In this document: in pieces, positions 20,994-30,936 of the stretch
Layout of the letters: the number at the start of each line of letters is the position of its first letter
Position numbering within the stretch: the first letter of the stretch is position 1
NCBI GenBank assembly: GCA_031446165.1
Contig: CP132905.1
Coordinates: 62,001 to 126,000 of the forward strand
Length of the DNA stretch: 64,000 nt
Reading direction: 5' to 3'
DNA from: Arsenophonus sp031446165
GTDB taxonomy: Bacteria; Pseudomonadota; Gammaproteobacteria; Enterobacterales; Enterobacteriaceae
Notes under the pieces: model-generated
The model's database searches: none
What the model was told of the DNA's origin: nothing
The model's input: the letters and a program-made list of their open reading frames with translations, nothing else
Position numbers and translations under genes: made by a program

Positions 20994-21338
20994 ATGATTA
21001 ATAAAAATCAAGTATCTATAAAATTTACTGATACTGCAGCAAATAAAATTAAATTATTAATAAAAGATAACAAAAATCCAAACTTGCATTTTCGTGTTTA
21101 TATTATTGGTGGGGGATGCAGCGGTTTTAAGTACGGTTTTGTTTTTGATGATAAAATAGAGAAAGGAGATTTTAAAATTAAAAATAAAGGAGTAGAGTTA
21201 ATTATTGATCCTATGAGTTTTCAATATATATTAGGTGGTTGTGTAGATTATGTTGAAGGATTAGAAGGATCAAAATTTGTAGTAGTAAATCCCAATGCAA
21301 AAATAACTTGTGGATGTGGTTCTTCTTTTAGTATTTAG
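20994..21338 (+). CDS. erpA: Iron-sulfur cluster insertion protein ErpA
   Basis: A-type carrier that delivers Fe-S clusters to apo-enzymes such as IspG and IspH. The 114 residues carry the three ligand cysteines C42, C106 and C108 (GGGCSGFKYGF and CGCGSSF). It lies between hemL and mtn as in E. coli, but with clcA, yadS and btuF removed. It probably receives clusters from the SUF system encoded at 52-57 kb. Confidence 0.95.
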   Translation: MINKNQVSIKFTDTAANKIKLLIKDNKNPNLHFRVYIIGGGCSGFKYGFVFDDKIEKGDFKIKNKGVELIIDPMSFQYILGGCVDYVEGLEGSKFVVVNPNAKITCGCGSSFSI

Positions 21339-21400
21339 TGTTTTAATGTTTTATGTATGAACTTTAATATGATATTTTTAAAAAAATATAATATTCATGA

Positions 21401-22117
21401 TTATAATTTTTTGTTTTTTAATTTTTTCGACAAAATTATTAACATAGTTTCTACTGTTCGATTTGATTGTTTGGCAGCAATAGGTAAAAAACTCTTGAAA
21501 TAAACACTAGATTTTATATCAGAAATATCAGAAATTGCACGCACAACAATAAATGGAATTTCAAATTTGTAACATACATGAGCGATTGCAGCTCCTTCCA
21601 TATCAACGGCAATTGCATCAGGAAAATTTTTTTTGATGTGGTTTGTTTTTTTTATATCATTTACGAAACTATCTCCAGTGCAAATTAAACCGTACATGGC
21701 ATGTAAGTTAAGTTTTTTTATGGATTCTTTTGCTGTTAATATCAATTCTTTTTCTGCTATAAAAGTAGGAGGACATTTTGCTATTTGACCTAATTGGTAA
21801 TCAAAAGCTGTGATGTTTACATCATGATAACAAACATGGGTTGAAATCACAATATCAGCAATTTTTAAAGTTGGAAATAATCTACCACTAGAACCAGTAT
21901 TAATAATATATTGAGGTGAAAAATATTTTATAAGTAATGTTGTTCCAATTGCTGCGGAAACTTTTCCTATTCCTGTTGTTAATAATGCAATATCAAGATG
22001 ATCAAGTTTTCCATGATATATATCACACCCTGCTATTGATAATGAGAGACTAGCTTTAGTTACATCGCGTAATAACTCCATTTCTTGATGCATTGCTGTT
22101 ATTATTGCTATTTTCAT
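21401..22117 (-). CDS. mtnN: 5'-methylthioadenosine/S-adenosylhomocysteine nucleosidase
   Basis: Hydrolyses methylthioadenosine, S-adenosylhomocysteine and 5'-deoxyadenosine, clearing inhibitors of SAM enzymes. It is 238 residues (E. coli 232). Catalytic E12 is kept although the flanking residues differ (AMHQEMELL), as are the DMEGAAIAH ribose-binding motif and the catalytic Asp in AISDISD. Convergent with erpA, about 60 bases apart. Removal of 5'-deoxyadenosine is relevant to the radical-SAM enzyme EpmB in this window. Confidence 0.95.
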   Translation of the reverse strand: MKIAIITAMHQEMELLRDVTKASLSLSIAGCDIYHGKLDHLDIALLTTGIGKVSAAIGTTLLIKYFSPQYIINTGSSGRLFPTLKIADIVISTHVCYHDVNITAFDYQLGQIAKCPPTFIAEKELILTAKESIKKLNLHAMYGLICTGDSFVNDIKKTNHIKKNFPDAIAVDMEGAAIAHVCYKFEIPFIVVRAISDISDIKSSVYFKSFLPIAAKQSNRTVETMLIILSKKLKNKKL

Positions 22118-23438
22118 TTTTTGTATAATTGCTATTATATAGTTAATTAAAAATTTTTATCAATTAATACTACTCTAGTATAAAATACAATTAAAATGAT
22201 TTTATTCTATATAAAATATAGTGTCAATAAATTGAAATTTTTTAATAAAAATTTTATTTATATAAAATACAATTTTAATGATCTGTATTAAAAAATGATA
22301 GTTTACTATATACTAGTACTAAATAAATTTGATTAAGTATAAATATTTTTATTATGAAATATATATCAATTTTAATCATAATGATATAAATGAATATTTA
22401 TTTTTTTGAATTAAAATAATTAAAATTTGTTAAATTTCTTATAAAACTTATAATTATATATTTTGAGATTATGCTAACATAAATATACTTTAATTTCAGT
22501 GATTAATTTTTGTATTCTATTTTGTGATTTTTTTTATAATTTTTATGTTTGTTCATGATTTTTTAGATAATTTAATTATATTTTTATTGATGTTTTTTAG
22601 AAAATAAAAATATATAAAATTATATTATCAGTTTTGTGTAATATTTTTTAATTTTTTATATCCCTGTATGAATTTCATTAAGTAGGTATTTTAAATTTAA
22701 ATATTTAAATAGTAACAATAATTTTTAAAGAATGTATGTTATAAATTATAATTATTTATAATATATTTTAGATAATTTTAAACAATAGAATTCTAAACAA
22801 TAATATTAAATTGTTTTGTTATTTTATTTTTATTTTATTTTTAAAATCTTATATATTAGCAATATTATTTTTTTAATTGTTATGAAAATTTTTACTGTAA
22901 AATATTGTTTAAAATTTGATAATTATTTAGTTTTTTAGAAAGATTTGTATTCAGTGCATGAATCTTTTTTATTAAATTAATTATCTTTTAACAACAATAG
23001 ATTTTTAATATTCTTTTTTATTAAAAAATATTAACCAATCATTGTTTGTATGCAAATTAAATGCATTTATATAAATATAAAAACACATGTTATTTTTTCG
23101 TTAATAAAAATCGTATATTATAAAATCATAGTAATTGTCAATTGTAGTCAAATAATTAATTTTTAATAAAAAAGTGCTATCATACAGAGCATTATAAATT
23201 TACTTTTTAAAAAGTTTAATGATTTTTTGGAAAAATCATTTTAGAAAAAACTTAATGATAAAAGATTTTCAGGTAGTATAAAATAGTAAAATATATTTTC
23301 ATGTTATAAGTAAAATTTTCTTAAATCTGGAAAAAATAAAGTGCTTCAATATCTTTCTAATATTTATTTTTTTGTTTTTCTGAGTTACGATATAGTTTTT
23401 TAAAACAAAATAGATATTTAAAGAATTTTATTTTTATT

Positions 23439-23472
23439 ATGTGTTATTCATTTTAATGTGTTATTCATTTTA
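23439..23472. repeat. Tandem duplication, two 17-bp units
   Basis: atgtgttattcatttta at 23439-23455 is repeated perfectly at 23456-23472. Confidence 0.9.
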
Positions 23473-23753
23473 AAAAAATTGAAAAGATTGTTTCTGTATA
23501 AACTTCCAATTGAATTTGAAGAAAATATATTAACGGTTTTATTGTATTTTTTGTAATTTTGTAATTTTTATTACAAAAAAATTATGTTTACAATATTTGG
23601 GTTAATATAATATATCTGATTAGAGAACAGTATATACAAGAAATTAAGTTTTAAAAAATTTCTGATGTTCTTTATCATAATATTATTAATGATTTTTTTA
23701 TTCATCTCATTAATTTGATGATCATATTTATTTAAAGATCAAGAGTGATTAAT

Positions 23754-23799
23754 TTATAAATACTAATATTTTAATGTTATAAATACTAATATTTTAATT
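23754..23799. repeat. Tandem duplication, two 23-bp units
   Basis: Unit at 23754-23776 beginning ttataaatactaatatttt is repeated at 23777-23799 with one mismatch at the last base. Confidence 0.88.
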
Positions 23800-25441
23800 A
23801 CAAATTATAAAAAATAGAAATATAAATTTTATGTTTAATATTTACATAAAATATAAAACAAATTATTCCTGTACATGAAAAATATAAAAATATACTTTTA
23901 TGGTAAGTAAGAAATTTTTATCAGAATAATCATAAATCTAGGTTGTAGATTAGAAAAAATATAGAAGAAAATTTCATTTTTTTATGTATTTAAAATTTTA
24001 ATGTTTTTTTTATATTTAAATGAGATTTATTATGTTTTATATAATTTGTAATTCATATTTTTATTTGTAAGTATTGCTGAAATCAAAAAAATGGTTGATT
24101 TACAAATTTTTACTTAATTAAATAATTGGCATTATTCTTAATAGTTAATACATATTGCATAATATGTATTTTAAAAAATAAAATTTTAAAGAGTAATATT
24201 TATTTAAAATTAAGATATAAATATCTTTTTTAAGATAAAGATACATACATGAAATTATTATTTTAATTTTTTATTTTTTTTTGGTAACACTCATTTTTTT
24301 TCAAAAAAATATTTTTGTGATTAAGCAATAAAATTTTTTTTATAAATTAATAAATAATTATATTATATTATATAAGATATAACTCTGTATTACATTAAGC
24401 ATTAATGATATTCATGCTATGAAATGATTTAATTATTAAATTTATATACAGTAAGATCAATATAATAAATCTATTATTAGTTTTTAAAAAATATTTTTTT
24501 AAAAATTTATTTATTTTACTAAAATAAATAAATTGGTTTTTAAAAAATATTTATATGATAAAAATCATAAAACAGTAAAAAATCATTAAAAAAATTTTTT
24601 TATCATATAAAAATTATTAATAAAAACATAGAATTAGTGAAAAGTTTTTAGATAAAAAATATATATTTTGATATCATTTGATGATATTGTTATATTATTG
24701 ATTAATATAGACAATTGTTATTTGTTTAATTTACATTTTAATATTTAAAATAAATAAAATAATTATTATTAATTTAAAAATAGATAACATTATAGAAATA
24801 GATGTTATCCATAATAAATTTCTCATAGTTTTTGTATGTATTTTTTATTTAATCTGTATAGGTTTAATATGAAAATCAATTTTTGTATCGATTTTTGTAC
24901 CGTAGGAGTGATTTCCGTTTTTAGAGGAAGTATTGCATCAGTGGTTTTTTAGCTATACGTGAATCATGTTAAACTAAATATTATATTTATTTAAAATAGA
25001 TATTAAAATTAATGTTGATCAAGATACAACGTGTTCTATTCAACATAAAAAGTTTTTGCTTAAGGAATGCTGTAGAAATCAATTTCAAATTGATCTTTTT
25101 GATTTTTGGGATTATGAGTTTTTTTACATTTGTTGTAATAATTGTAAAAAATAATTGCTTTATATGTTACAGTATTACTTTAAGAATTTTTTTTTGATTA
25201 TTTAATGAAAACATTCAAGTTAGAGTTTTTATTGCTAATAAAATTAAAAAACGGATTATTAATAGAAGAGAAAACTGTAATATTATTTTAGTTACAGATT
25301 GTAAAACGTTTGGTGATTTAAAATCCTTACTTTTTTGGAAGTCATCTATTTAGCTGTTTATTTTACTTGTTGATTTTAATAGAAAAGATATTCTTTTCAT
25401 TGATCCTATTTCGCTTTCTTGTTTATCTACAACTCTATCTA

Positions 25442-25469
25442 TAACTCTGAAGTTGTAACTCTGAAGTTA
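25442..25469. repeat. pyrG: 14-bp tandem duplication inside pyrG remnant
   Basis: taactctgaagttg at 25442-25455 is followed by taactctgaagtta at 25456-25469. It lies just before the EVKTQQT segment, so it arose in the pseudogene or helped to kill it. Confidence 0.85.
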
Positions 25470-25589
25470 AGACTCAACAGACTCGATATTCAGTTGTAGA
25501 ATTATTTTTTAATATTGAGTTCGATATTAATTTTTTATATAAATAAAATATTTCTGATTTATAAAAAAAGAAGAGATTGCTTTTTTAGT

Positions 25590-25653
25590 GTATAAAGAAA
25601 GCAGTAAAATTATTAATTTTGTACTGTATAAAAAAAGCAGTAATGTTATTAAT
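25590..25653. repeat. pyrG: 36-bp-period tandem duplication inside pyrG remnant
   Basis: The 28-base block at 25590-25617 recurs at 25626-25653 with three mismatches (gtataaagaaagcagtaa / gtataaaaaaagcagtaa), a period of 36 bases. It falls in the part aligning to the PEKAVISL region of PyrG. Confidence 0.82.
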
Positions 25654-26624
25654 ATATTTCATTTCGATTTATGAAATTCCTGTCTTCATTAAAATTGTAA
25701 TCGTTAGTTGATTATATCTATAATAAATTCAGAGTTGAGTTTTAATCATTTGATCTGTGTGAATGATAAAAAGTTATTCATGCACAATGTAATTCTTTAG
25801 GTAAAGTCAATATCGGCATAGTAGAAATATATAAGATTATTCGATTTTCATAGATCTGTTATTGAAGTTTTACAACATGGTATTTTAAAAAACTGGTTAA
25901 TGTGGTTCGTAGTAAATTAATGAATTTTAAGATGTTGACGTATATGGTATACTGAACTTTTAGAAGGTTTGGAGGCTATTATTATAGTAGTATCAGGTTT
26001 TAGTTTTAGGTTTTTTGGTGAGTGTGGTTTTAGAAAAAATAGCTGCTGCCAGTTTATGCTCGTAAAAACCACTTTATTTTTCCATTTATTTATTTAGGTA
26101 TGTAAGTAGAATTTATTCAGTATGTGCGTCATTTTTCTAACATAAAAAAGAAAATGCTGTAAAATTTTCATCATATAATTTATAAAGATATAGCTGTTTT
26201 TTGAAATCATAAAATCTTTTATAAAATAGATAATAATATTAATAATTTACTACTATGTTTATAAATGCTGAAAATGCTATTTAAAATTAAAGTTAATATA
26301 TTATATAATAAGAATACAATTTTTTAAAAAAATCGTTATGATTATCAAATAAGTCAATAATATATTTGCAGAAAGTTTTAAAAAGCAGGTTTTTTTATTA
26401 CAGGATGTGTACTATATAATCAATCACTGGAAATATTTAAAATACAACTCATCCTCGGTTTATTTTTTGTCTATTTTATTCTGAATTTACTTTTATCCTA
26501 AAGAAATAGTCATCCTTTATTTTTTATTTTGTTAAATCGGCTTCAGAATATCAGTGCAAATAACATAAGAAATATATGTAGTTATTTATTAATTTAATTT
26601 AAAAAATGTACAAAGGAAAACATA

Positions 26625-27926
26625 ATGTCAAAAATAGTAAAAGTTATTGGAAGAGAAATTATAGATTCTCGTGGTAACCCTACTGTTGAAGCAGAAGTGC
26701 ATTTAGAAGGCGGTTTTTATGGTTTGGCAGCCACACCATCTGGCATATCAACAGGATCAAGAGAAGCATTAGAATTGCGAGATTGTGATGATACCCGTTT
26801 TCTAGGTAAAGGTGTTTTAAAAGCTGTTTCTGCAGTAAATGGGCCAATTATGGATGGATTGATTGGCAAAGATGCTACATTACAATCTAATATTGATCAA
26901 ATTATGATTGAATTAGATAGTACGGAAAATAAGTCTAAATTTGGTGCAAATGCAATTTTAGCAGTTTCTATTGCTAATGCTAAAGCAGCAGCAGCAGCGA
27001 AAGGTATTTCTTTATATCAATATATTGCTGAATTAAATGGCACGTCTGGTAAATTATCCATGCCTTTACCTATGATGAACATTATCAATGGAGGAAAACA
27101 TGCAGATAACAATATTGAGATTCAAGAGTTTATGATTCAACCAATTAGTGCTAAAAATTTTAAAGAAGCAGTTCGCATTGGAACTGAAATTTTTCATTAT
27201 TTGGGAAAAATTTTGAAAAAAAAGGGTATAAATACGGCATTAGGAGATGAAGGTGGCTATGCACCAAATTTACAATCGAATGTTTCTGCTTTGGAATTAA
27301 TTAAGGAAGCTGTTGAACTAGCTGGTTATGTTTTAGGAAAAGATATCACTTTAGCAATAGATTGTGCTGCTTCTGAATTTTATGATAGTGTAACTAAAAC
27401 TTATAACTTAAAAAGTGAGGGAAAAAGTTTTTCTTCGCAAGAGTTTACTCAATATCTTGAAGAATTAACTAAAGTATATCCGATTATTTCTATAGAAGAT
27501 GGTCTTCATGAATCAGATTTAGATGGATTTATTTATCAAACTGAAGTTTTGGGTAATAAAATTCAATTGGTAGGTGATGATTTGTTTGTAACGAATACTA
27601 AGATTTTAGAAAATGGAATAAAAAAAGGTATAGCTAATTCAATTTTAATTAAATTTAACCAGATTGGTACTTTGACTGAAACTTTATTAGCAATTAATAT
27701 GGCAAAAAATGCAGGTTATTCTACAATTATATCACATCGATCTGGTGAAACTGAAGATACTACAATTGCAGATTTGGCAGTAGGAACTGCTGCAGGTCAG
27801 ATTAAAACAGGTTCAATGAGTCGATCTGATAGATTAGCTAAATATAATCAATTAATTCGTATTGAAGAAGAATTAGGTAAAAAAGTATTTTTTAATGGTT
27901 TAAAAGAAGTAAATTGTCAATTTTAA
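26625..27926 (+). CDS. eno: Enolase
   Basis: Converts 2-phosphoglycerate to phosphoenolpyruvate; also an RNA degradosome partner in E. coli. The 433 residues match E. coli in length. The N-terminal GREIIDSRGNPTVE, the metal-site region (SIEDGL and GDDLFVTN) and the signature SILIKFNQIGTLTE are intact, with the active-site region ISHRSGETEDTTIADLAVG. A good AAAGGA site precedes the ATG. It follows the dead pyrG by 61 bases; since pyrG-eno are normally cotranscribed, eno must now use a promoter in or near the remnant. Confidence 0.98.
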   Translation: MSKIVKVIGREIIDSRGNPTVEAEVHLEGGFYGLAATPSGISTGSREALELRDCDDTRFLGKGVLKAVSAVNGPIMDGLIGKDATLQSNIDQIMIELDSTENKSKFGANAILAVSIANAKAAAAAKGISLYQYIAELNGTSGKLSMPLPMMNIINGGKHADNNIEIQEFMIQPISAKNFKEAVRIGTEIFHYLGKILKKKGINTALGDEGGYAPNLQSNVSALELIKEAVELAGYVLGKDITLAIDCAASEFYDSVTKTYNLKSEGKSFSSQEFTQYLEELTKVYPIISIEDGLHESDLDGFIYQTEVLGNKIQLVGDDLFVTNTKILENGIKKGIANSILIKFNQIGTLTETLLAINMAKNAGYSTIISHRSGETEDTTIADLAVGTAAGQIKTGSMSRSDRLAKYNQLIRIEEELGKKVFFNGLKEVNCQF

Positions 27927-28026
27927 ATTTATATTTTTAAAAACAATGAAAACATCATTTATGGTTTAGTAAAATTTATGGTTTTTGTGTGTTTTTAGAT
28001 AGAAATTTTATTTGAAGGAATTTTTA

Positions 28027-28782
28027 TTAAAAAATATCCTTTAGTTTTCGTATTTTTCTAAATACTTCATAATTTGAATAGTATATATATGGAGAAATGC
28101 CTAATGCTTTTTGTAAATTATAATCATACGATCGTAAAAATATATTAATTTTTTTTTCAAGTTTCAGTTTTGATGGAATTGTAGGCTGTTTTTTTGCTTG
28201 TTTTTGATTTACTATTAAGGTATAATTCTTAATTGCTTCATCATTAGGTAGTAAATAACTAGCAAATTCCATATTTTGAGAAGTATATTCATGCCCACAG
28301 CATATAAAAGTTTCGTCAGGTAATTTTTTTATAAAATTTAACGAATGATACATTTGTTTGCTATTTCCTTCAAAGATACGTCCACAACCGCCAGAAAATA
28401 GAGTATCACCACAAAATAAATAAGGTTTTTGATAATAAGCTACATGACCTAATGTGTGGCCTGGAACAGCAAAAACATTGAATGAATATCCAAAAAAATT
28501 TAAAATATCTCCGTTTTTTATTACGTATTTAATTCCTTTTCTATAAGCTTCCATTGGTCCATAAATATCTACTTTTGGATAATATTTTTTCAATTTTTTA
28601 ATGCCACCAATATGATCATCATGATGATGAGTAACTAAAATGGCAATTGGCGTTATAGTATTATGTTCCAAGAAAAAATGCACTGGTTTTGCAATACCAG
28701 GATCAATAATGATACATTTTTTTTTGTGAATTAATAACCATATATAATTATCAACTAGGGAAGGAATTCTAAAAAGTTCCAT
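28027..28782 (-). CDS. gloB: Hydroxyacylglutathione hydrolase (glyoxalase II)
   Basis: Hydrolyses S-lactoylglutathione in methylglyoxal detoxification. The 251 residues show the metallo-beta-lactamase motif THHHDDHIGG (H-x-H-x-D-H ligands kept; one non-ligand His is Asp), GHTLGH, FCGDTLFSGGCGR and the CGHEYT region. Divergent from yafS across 39 bases. gloA, normally next to rnt in E. coli, is absent at that locus here, so the glyoxalase route may be incomplete unless gloA lies elsewhere. Confidence 0.93.
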   Translation of the reverse strand: MELFRIPSLVDNYIWLLIHKKKCIIIDPGIAKPVHFFLEHNTITPIAILVTHHHDDHIGGIKKLKKYYPKVDIYGPMEAYRKGIKYVIKNGDILNFFGYSFNVFAVPGHTLGHVAYYQKPYLFCGDTLFSGGCGRIFEGNSKQMYHSLNFIKKLPDETFICCGHEYTSQNMEFASYLLPNDEAIKNYTLIVNQKQAKKQPTIPSKLKLEKKINIFLRSYDYNLQKALGISPYIYYSNYEVFRKIRKLKDIF

Positions 28783-28821
28783 AATGATGTTGTGTATCTT
28801 ATTTGTTAACAGGATATTATA

Positions 28822-29544
28822 ATGAATTCAGTGCTTTTTAATAAAACATATCATAGTTTTAATGCATGGAAAAGTATACCATGGGGAGAAAATTATTGTA
28901 CTGCATTAAATAAAAAACTTCAATTATGGTGGCCAAAAATATTTGGATTTCATTTATTAAAAATTGGTCAATTTAGTTTAGATATTGATACTCAATCATC
29001 TCTTATTAATCATCAGGTTAGTATGAATATGGTTGGAAAGAATTTTAATTTAATAGGTAATCCTAATGAAATGCCTTTTAAAAATAAATCAATAGACGTT
29101 TGCTTATTGATACAAGAACTTGCGTATAGTAAAAAACCATATTCTTTGCTGTGTGAAACAGATAGAATTTTAGTTGATGACGGTTGGTTAATTATTTCTA
29201 ATTTTAATCCTATGAGTTTGTTAGGCATTACAAAATCTATTCCTTTTTTTCGTAGATCTCAGTTATATACATATGATAGTCCTATGTTTTCATTGTGTAT
29301 TTTGCTTGATTGGTTAACTTTATTGAATTACGAAATATTATTTCAAGAAAGTTTTCAAATTCTCCCGTGGAGAAGTCCTTATGACTTTATTAATAAAACA
29401 TTTAAATTTGCAGGTTGTATTGCTCTTATTATTGCTCGTAAAAGAACATTACCATTAACACCAAAACCGATAAAATTTATCAAAAATCGTATAAAAATAG
29501 GTAATAAATTAGGTCTTGTGGAGAATTATTGTAAATATTTATAA
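28822..29544 (+). CDS. yafS: Putative SAM-dependent methyltransferase YafS
   Basis: Conserved protein of unknown function between gloB and rnhA, as in E. coli. It is 240 residues, full length. It shows a methyltransferase type-11-like core: MPFKNKSIDVCLLIQ, followed by E-x-x-R-I-L-V-D-D-G-W-L-I-I-S and FNP. A clear AGGA site precedes the ATG at 28822. The classic glycine-rich SAM motif I is weak, as in the family, so activity is inferred only from domain similarity. Confidence 0.88.
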   Translation: MNSVLFNKTYHSFNAWKSIPWGENYCTALNKKLQLWWPKIFGFHLLKIGQFSLDIDTQSSLINHQVSMNMVGKNFNLIGNPNEMPFKNKSIDVCLLIQELAYSKKPYSLLCETDRILVDDGWLIISNFNPMSLLGITKSIPFFRRSQLYTYDSPMFSLCILLDWLTLLNYEILFQESFQILPWRSPYDFINKTFKFAGCIALIIARKRTLPLTPKPIKFIKNRIKIGNKLGLVENYCKYL

Positions 29545-29548
29545 TATT

Positions 29549-30013
29549 TTATTGTTTCAAATAACCTTCATCTTCTTCTGTTGGTGAAGAAGCTGCATGT
29601 TTTGCTAATCTATCACATAACTCATTTTCTTTATTTTTAGAATGCCCCTTGATCCAATTCCATTCTATTGTATGTGTTGTAATTATTCTATCTAATCTTT
29701 TCCATAAATCTATGTTTAAAACAGGTAACTTAGCGGTGCGTTTCCATTTCTGGTTTTTCCAATTGTGTATCCATTCTGTAATACCCTGGCGAACATATTG
29801 ACTATCTGTTTTAAAAATAATTTTACATGGTTTTTTAAGTGTTTCTAATGCAATAATTGCAGCCATTAATTCCATTCGATTATTTGTTGTATAAAAATAT
29901 CCTTTACTTAAAGTTTTTTGATATTTATTATATCTTAATAAAATACCATAACCACCTGGGCCTGGATTTCCCAAACAAGAACCGTCAGTGAAAATTTCTA
30001 CTTGTTTTTTCAT
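29549..30013 (-). CDS. rnhA: Ribonuclease HI
   Basis: Degrades RNA in RNA-DNA hybrids. The family start is the Met at 30013 (MKKQVEIFTDGSCLGNPG), giving 154 residues; the open frame runs 40 codons further into a hydrophobic stretch that is really the dnaQ upstream and start region on the other strand. Catalytic D10, E48 (NNRMELMAAI) and D70 (KTDSQYVRQ) are in place. Divergent from dnaQ, 64 bases apart, the normal arrangement. Confidence 0.96.
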   Translation of the reverse strand: MKKQVEIFTDGSCLGNPGPGGYGILLRYNKYQKTLSKGYFYTTNNRMELMAAIIALETLKKPCKIIFKTDSQYVRQGITEWIHNWKNQKWKRTAKLPVLNIDLWKRLDRIITTHTIEWNWIKGHSKNKENELCDRLAKHAASSPTEEDEGYLKQ

Positions 30014-30077
30014 TTTTGATAAACTCATTATATATTCATAATTGATAATTTTTCTTAGTGTGACATAAAAAAGTAAG

Positions 30078-30830
30078 ATGAGCACAATGATTAGAAGACA
30101 AATTGTTATTGATACAGAAACAACTGGAATCAATAAATCAGGAGTACCTTATGAAGGACATAATATTATTGAGATTGGGGCTTTGGAAATTGTTGATCGA
30201 AAATTAACAAACTGCCATTTTCATGTTTATATAAAACCAAATCGATTAATTGATCCTGAAGCTTTTGCTATTCATGGGATTACCAATAAATTTTTAATAG
30301 ATAAACCAACTTTTTCAGAGATTGCTGATGATTTTTTAAATTTTATTCAAGGAAGTGAATTAATTATTCATAATGCACCTTTTGATGTTGGATTTATAAA
30401 CTATGAATTTTCTAAATTAAAAAAAAATATTCCTTTAATAGAAACTATTTGTCATATAACGGATAGTTTATTGTTAGCAAAAAAAATTTTTCCTGGTAAA
30501 AGAAATAATCTTGATGCTTTATGTAATCGCTACAAAATTGATAATTCAAAACGTATATTGCATGGAGCATTGCTTGATGCCTCTATTTTAGCAGAAGTGT
30601 ATATAGCAATGACTGGGGGTCAAATGTCATTATCTTTTTCATCAAATTCAGAAGTAAATAGTAAAGTTTCTGTAAACAATATTCAACGATTAGCAATATT
30701 AAAAAATAAATTGACTGTAATTTATGCTAACCATTCAGAAAAAATGGCCCATGAAGAAAAATTAAATTTTATTGAAAATAAAATTAAAAGAAAGTCTATT
30801 TGGCGTTTAAATATTCAAAAAGATCATTAA
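30078..30830 (+). CDS. dnaQ: DNA polymerase III epsilon subunit (3'-5' proofreading exonuclease)
   Basis: Proofreading exonuclease of the replicative polymerase. The 250 residues include ExoI D12 and E14 (VIDTETTG), the IHNAPFDVGF motif, and LDALCNRY and LHGALLDA. The C-terminal third, which binds the polymerase alpha subunit, is more diverged but present, ending near IKRKSIWRLN. Proofreading is therefore retained despite the strong AT bias, which cannot be blamed on loss of this gene. Confidence 0.96.
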   Translation: MSTMIRRQIVIDTETTGINKSGVPYEGHNIIEIGALEIVDRKLTNCHFHVYIKPNRLIDPEAFAIHGITNKFLIDKPTFSEIADDFLNFIQGSELIIHNAPFDVGFINYEFSKLKKNIPLIETICHITDSLLLAKKIFPGKRNNLDALCNRYKIDNSKRILHGALLDASILAEVYIAMTGGQMSLSFSSNSEVNSKVSVNNIQRLAILKNKLTVIYANHSEKMAHEEKLNFIENKIKRKSIWRLNIQKDH

Positions 30831-30936
30831 CATAAAATAAATAGTCATAATTTTAAAAAATATTTCTTAAAAAAGATTGACGAATAGATACTAGATTCGT
30901 AATATCATTAATGTTTTTAATTCAATTAATAAGATT

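Larger units (their letters stand above)
22118..24868. other. 2.75-kb gene desert
   Basis: The longest empty stretch in the window, between mtn and the pyrG pseudogene. No open frame of interest, RNA gene or protein remnant was recognised. In E. coli mazG and relA lie upstream of pyrG, so eroded copies might be expected here but cannot be read by eye. It contains two short tandem duplications. Confidence 0.6.
24869..26563 (+). pseudogene. pyrG: pyrG pseudogene (CTP synthase)
   Basis: A full-length, heavily damaged CTP synthase gene directly upstream of eno, its usual position. Segments in three shifting frames align to PyrG in order: TVGVISVFRGSIAS (family TGGVVSSLGKGIAAAS), KIDIKINVDQDTTCSIQHK (KLDPYINVDPGTMSPIQHG), IQVRVFIANKIKKRI (VQVIPHITNAIKERV), EVKTQQTRYSVVEL, SVIEVLQHGILKN, GLEAIIIVVSGF, VEFIQYVRHFSNIKK and the ending FVKSASEYQCK with a stop at 26561-26563. 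The amidotransferase Cys codon (family GICLGM) reads Tyr at 26091-26093. Many stops, indels and at least two internal tandem duplications make it 1695 bases against 1638. It cannot produce an enzyme. Confidence 0.95.

Noticed and set aside
25012..25197. 61-codon open frame at 25 kb
   Set aside because: It lies inside the pyrG remnant in a frame other than the one matching PyrG at that point.
30014..30133. N-terminal hydrophobic extension of RnhA
   Set aside because: Family start MKKQVEIFTDG is at 30013; the extension overlaps dnaQ and its start region on the other strand.
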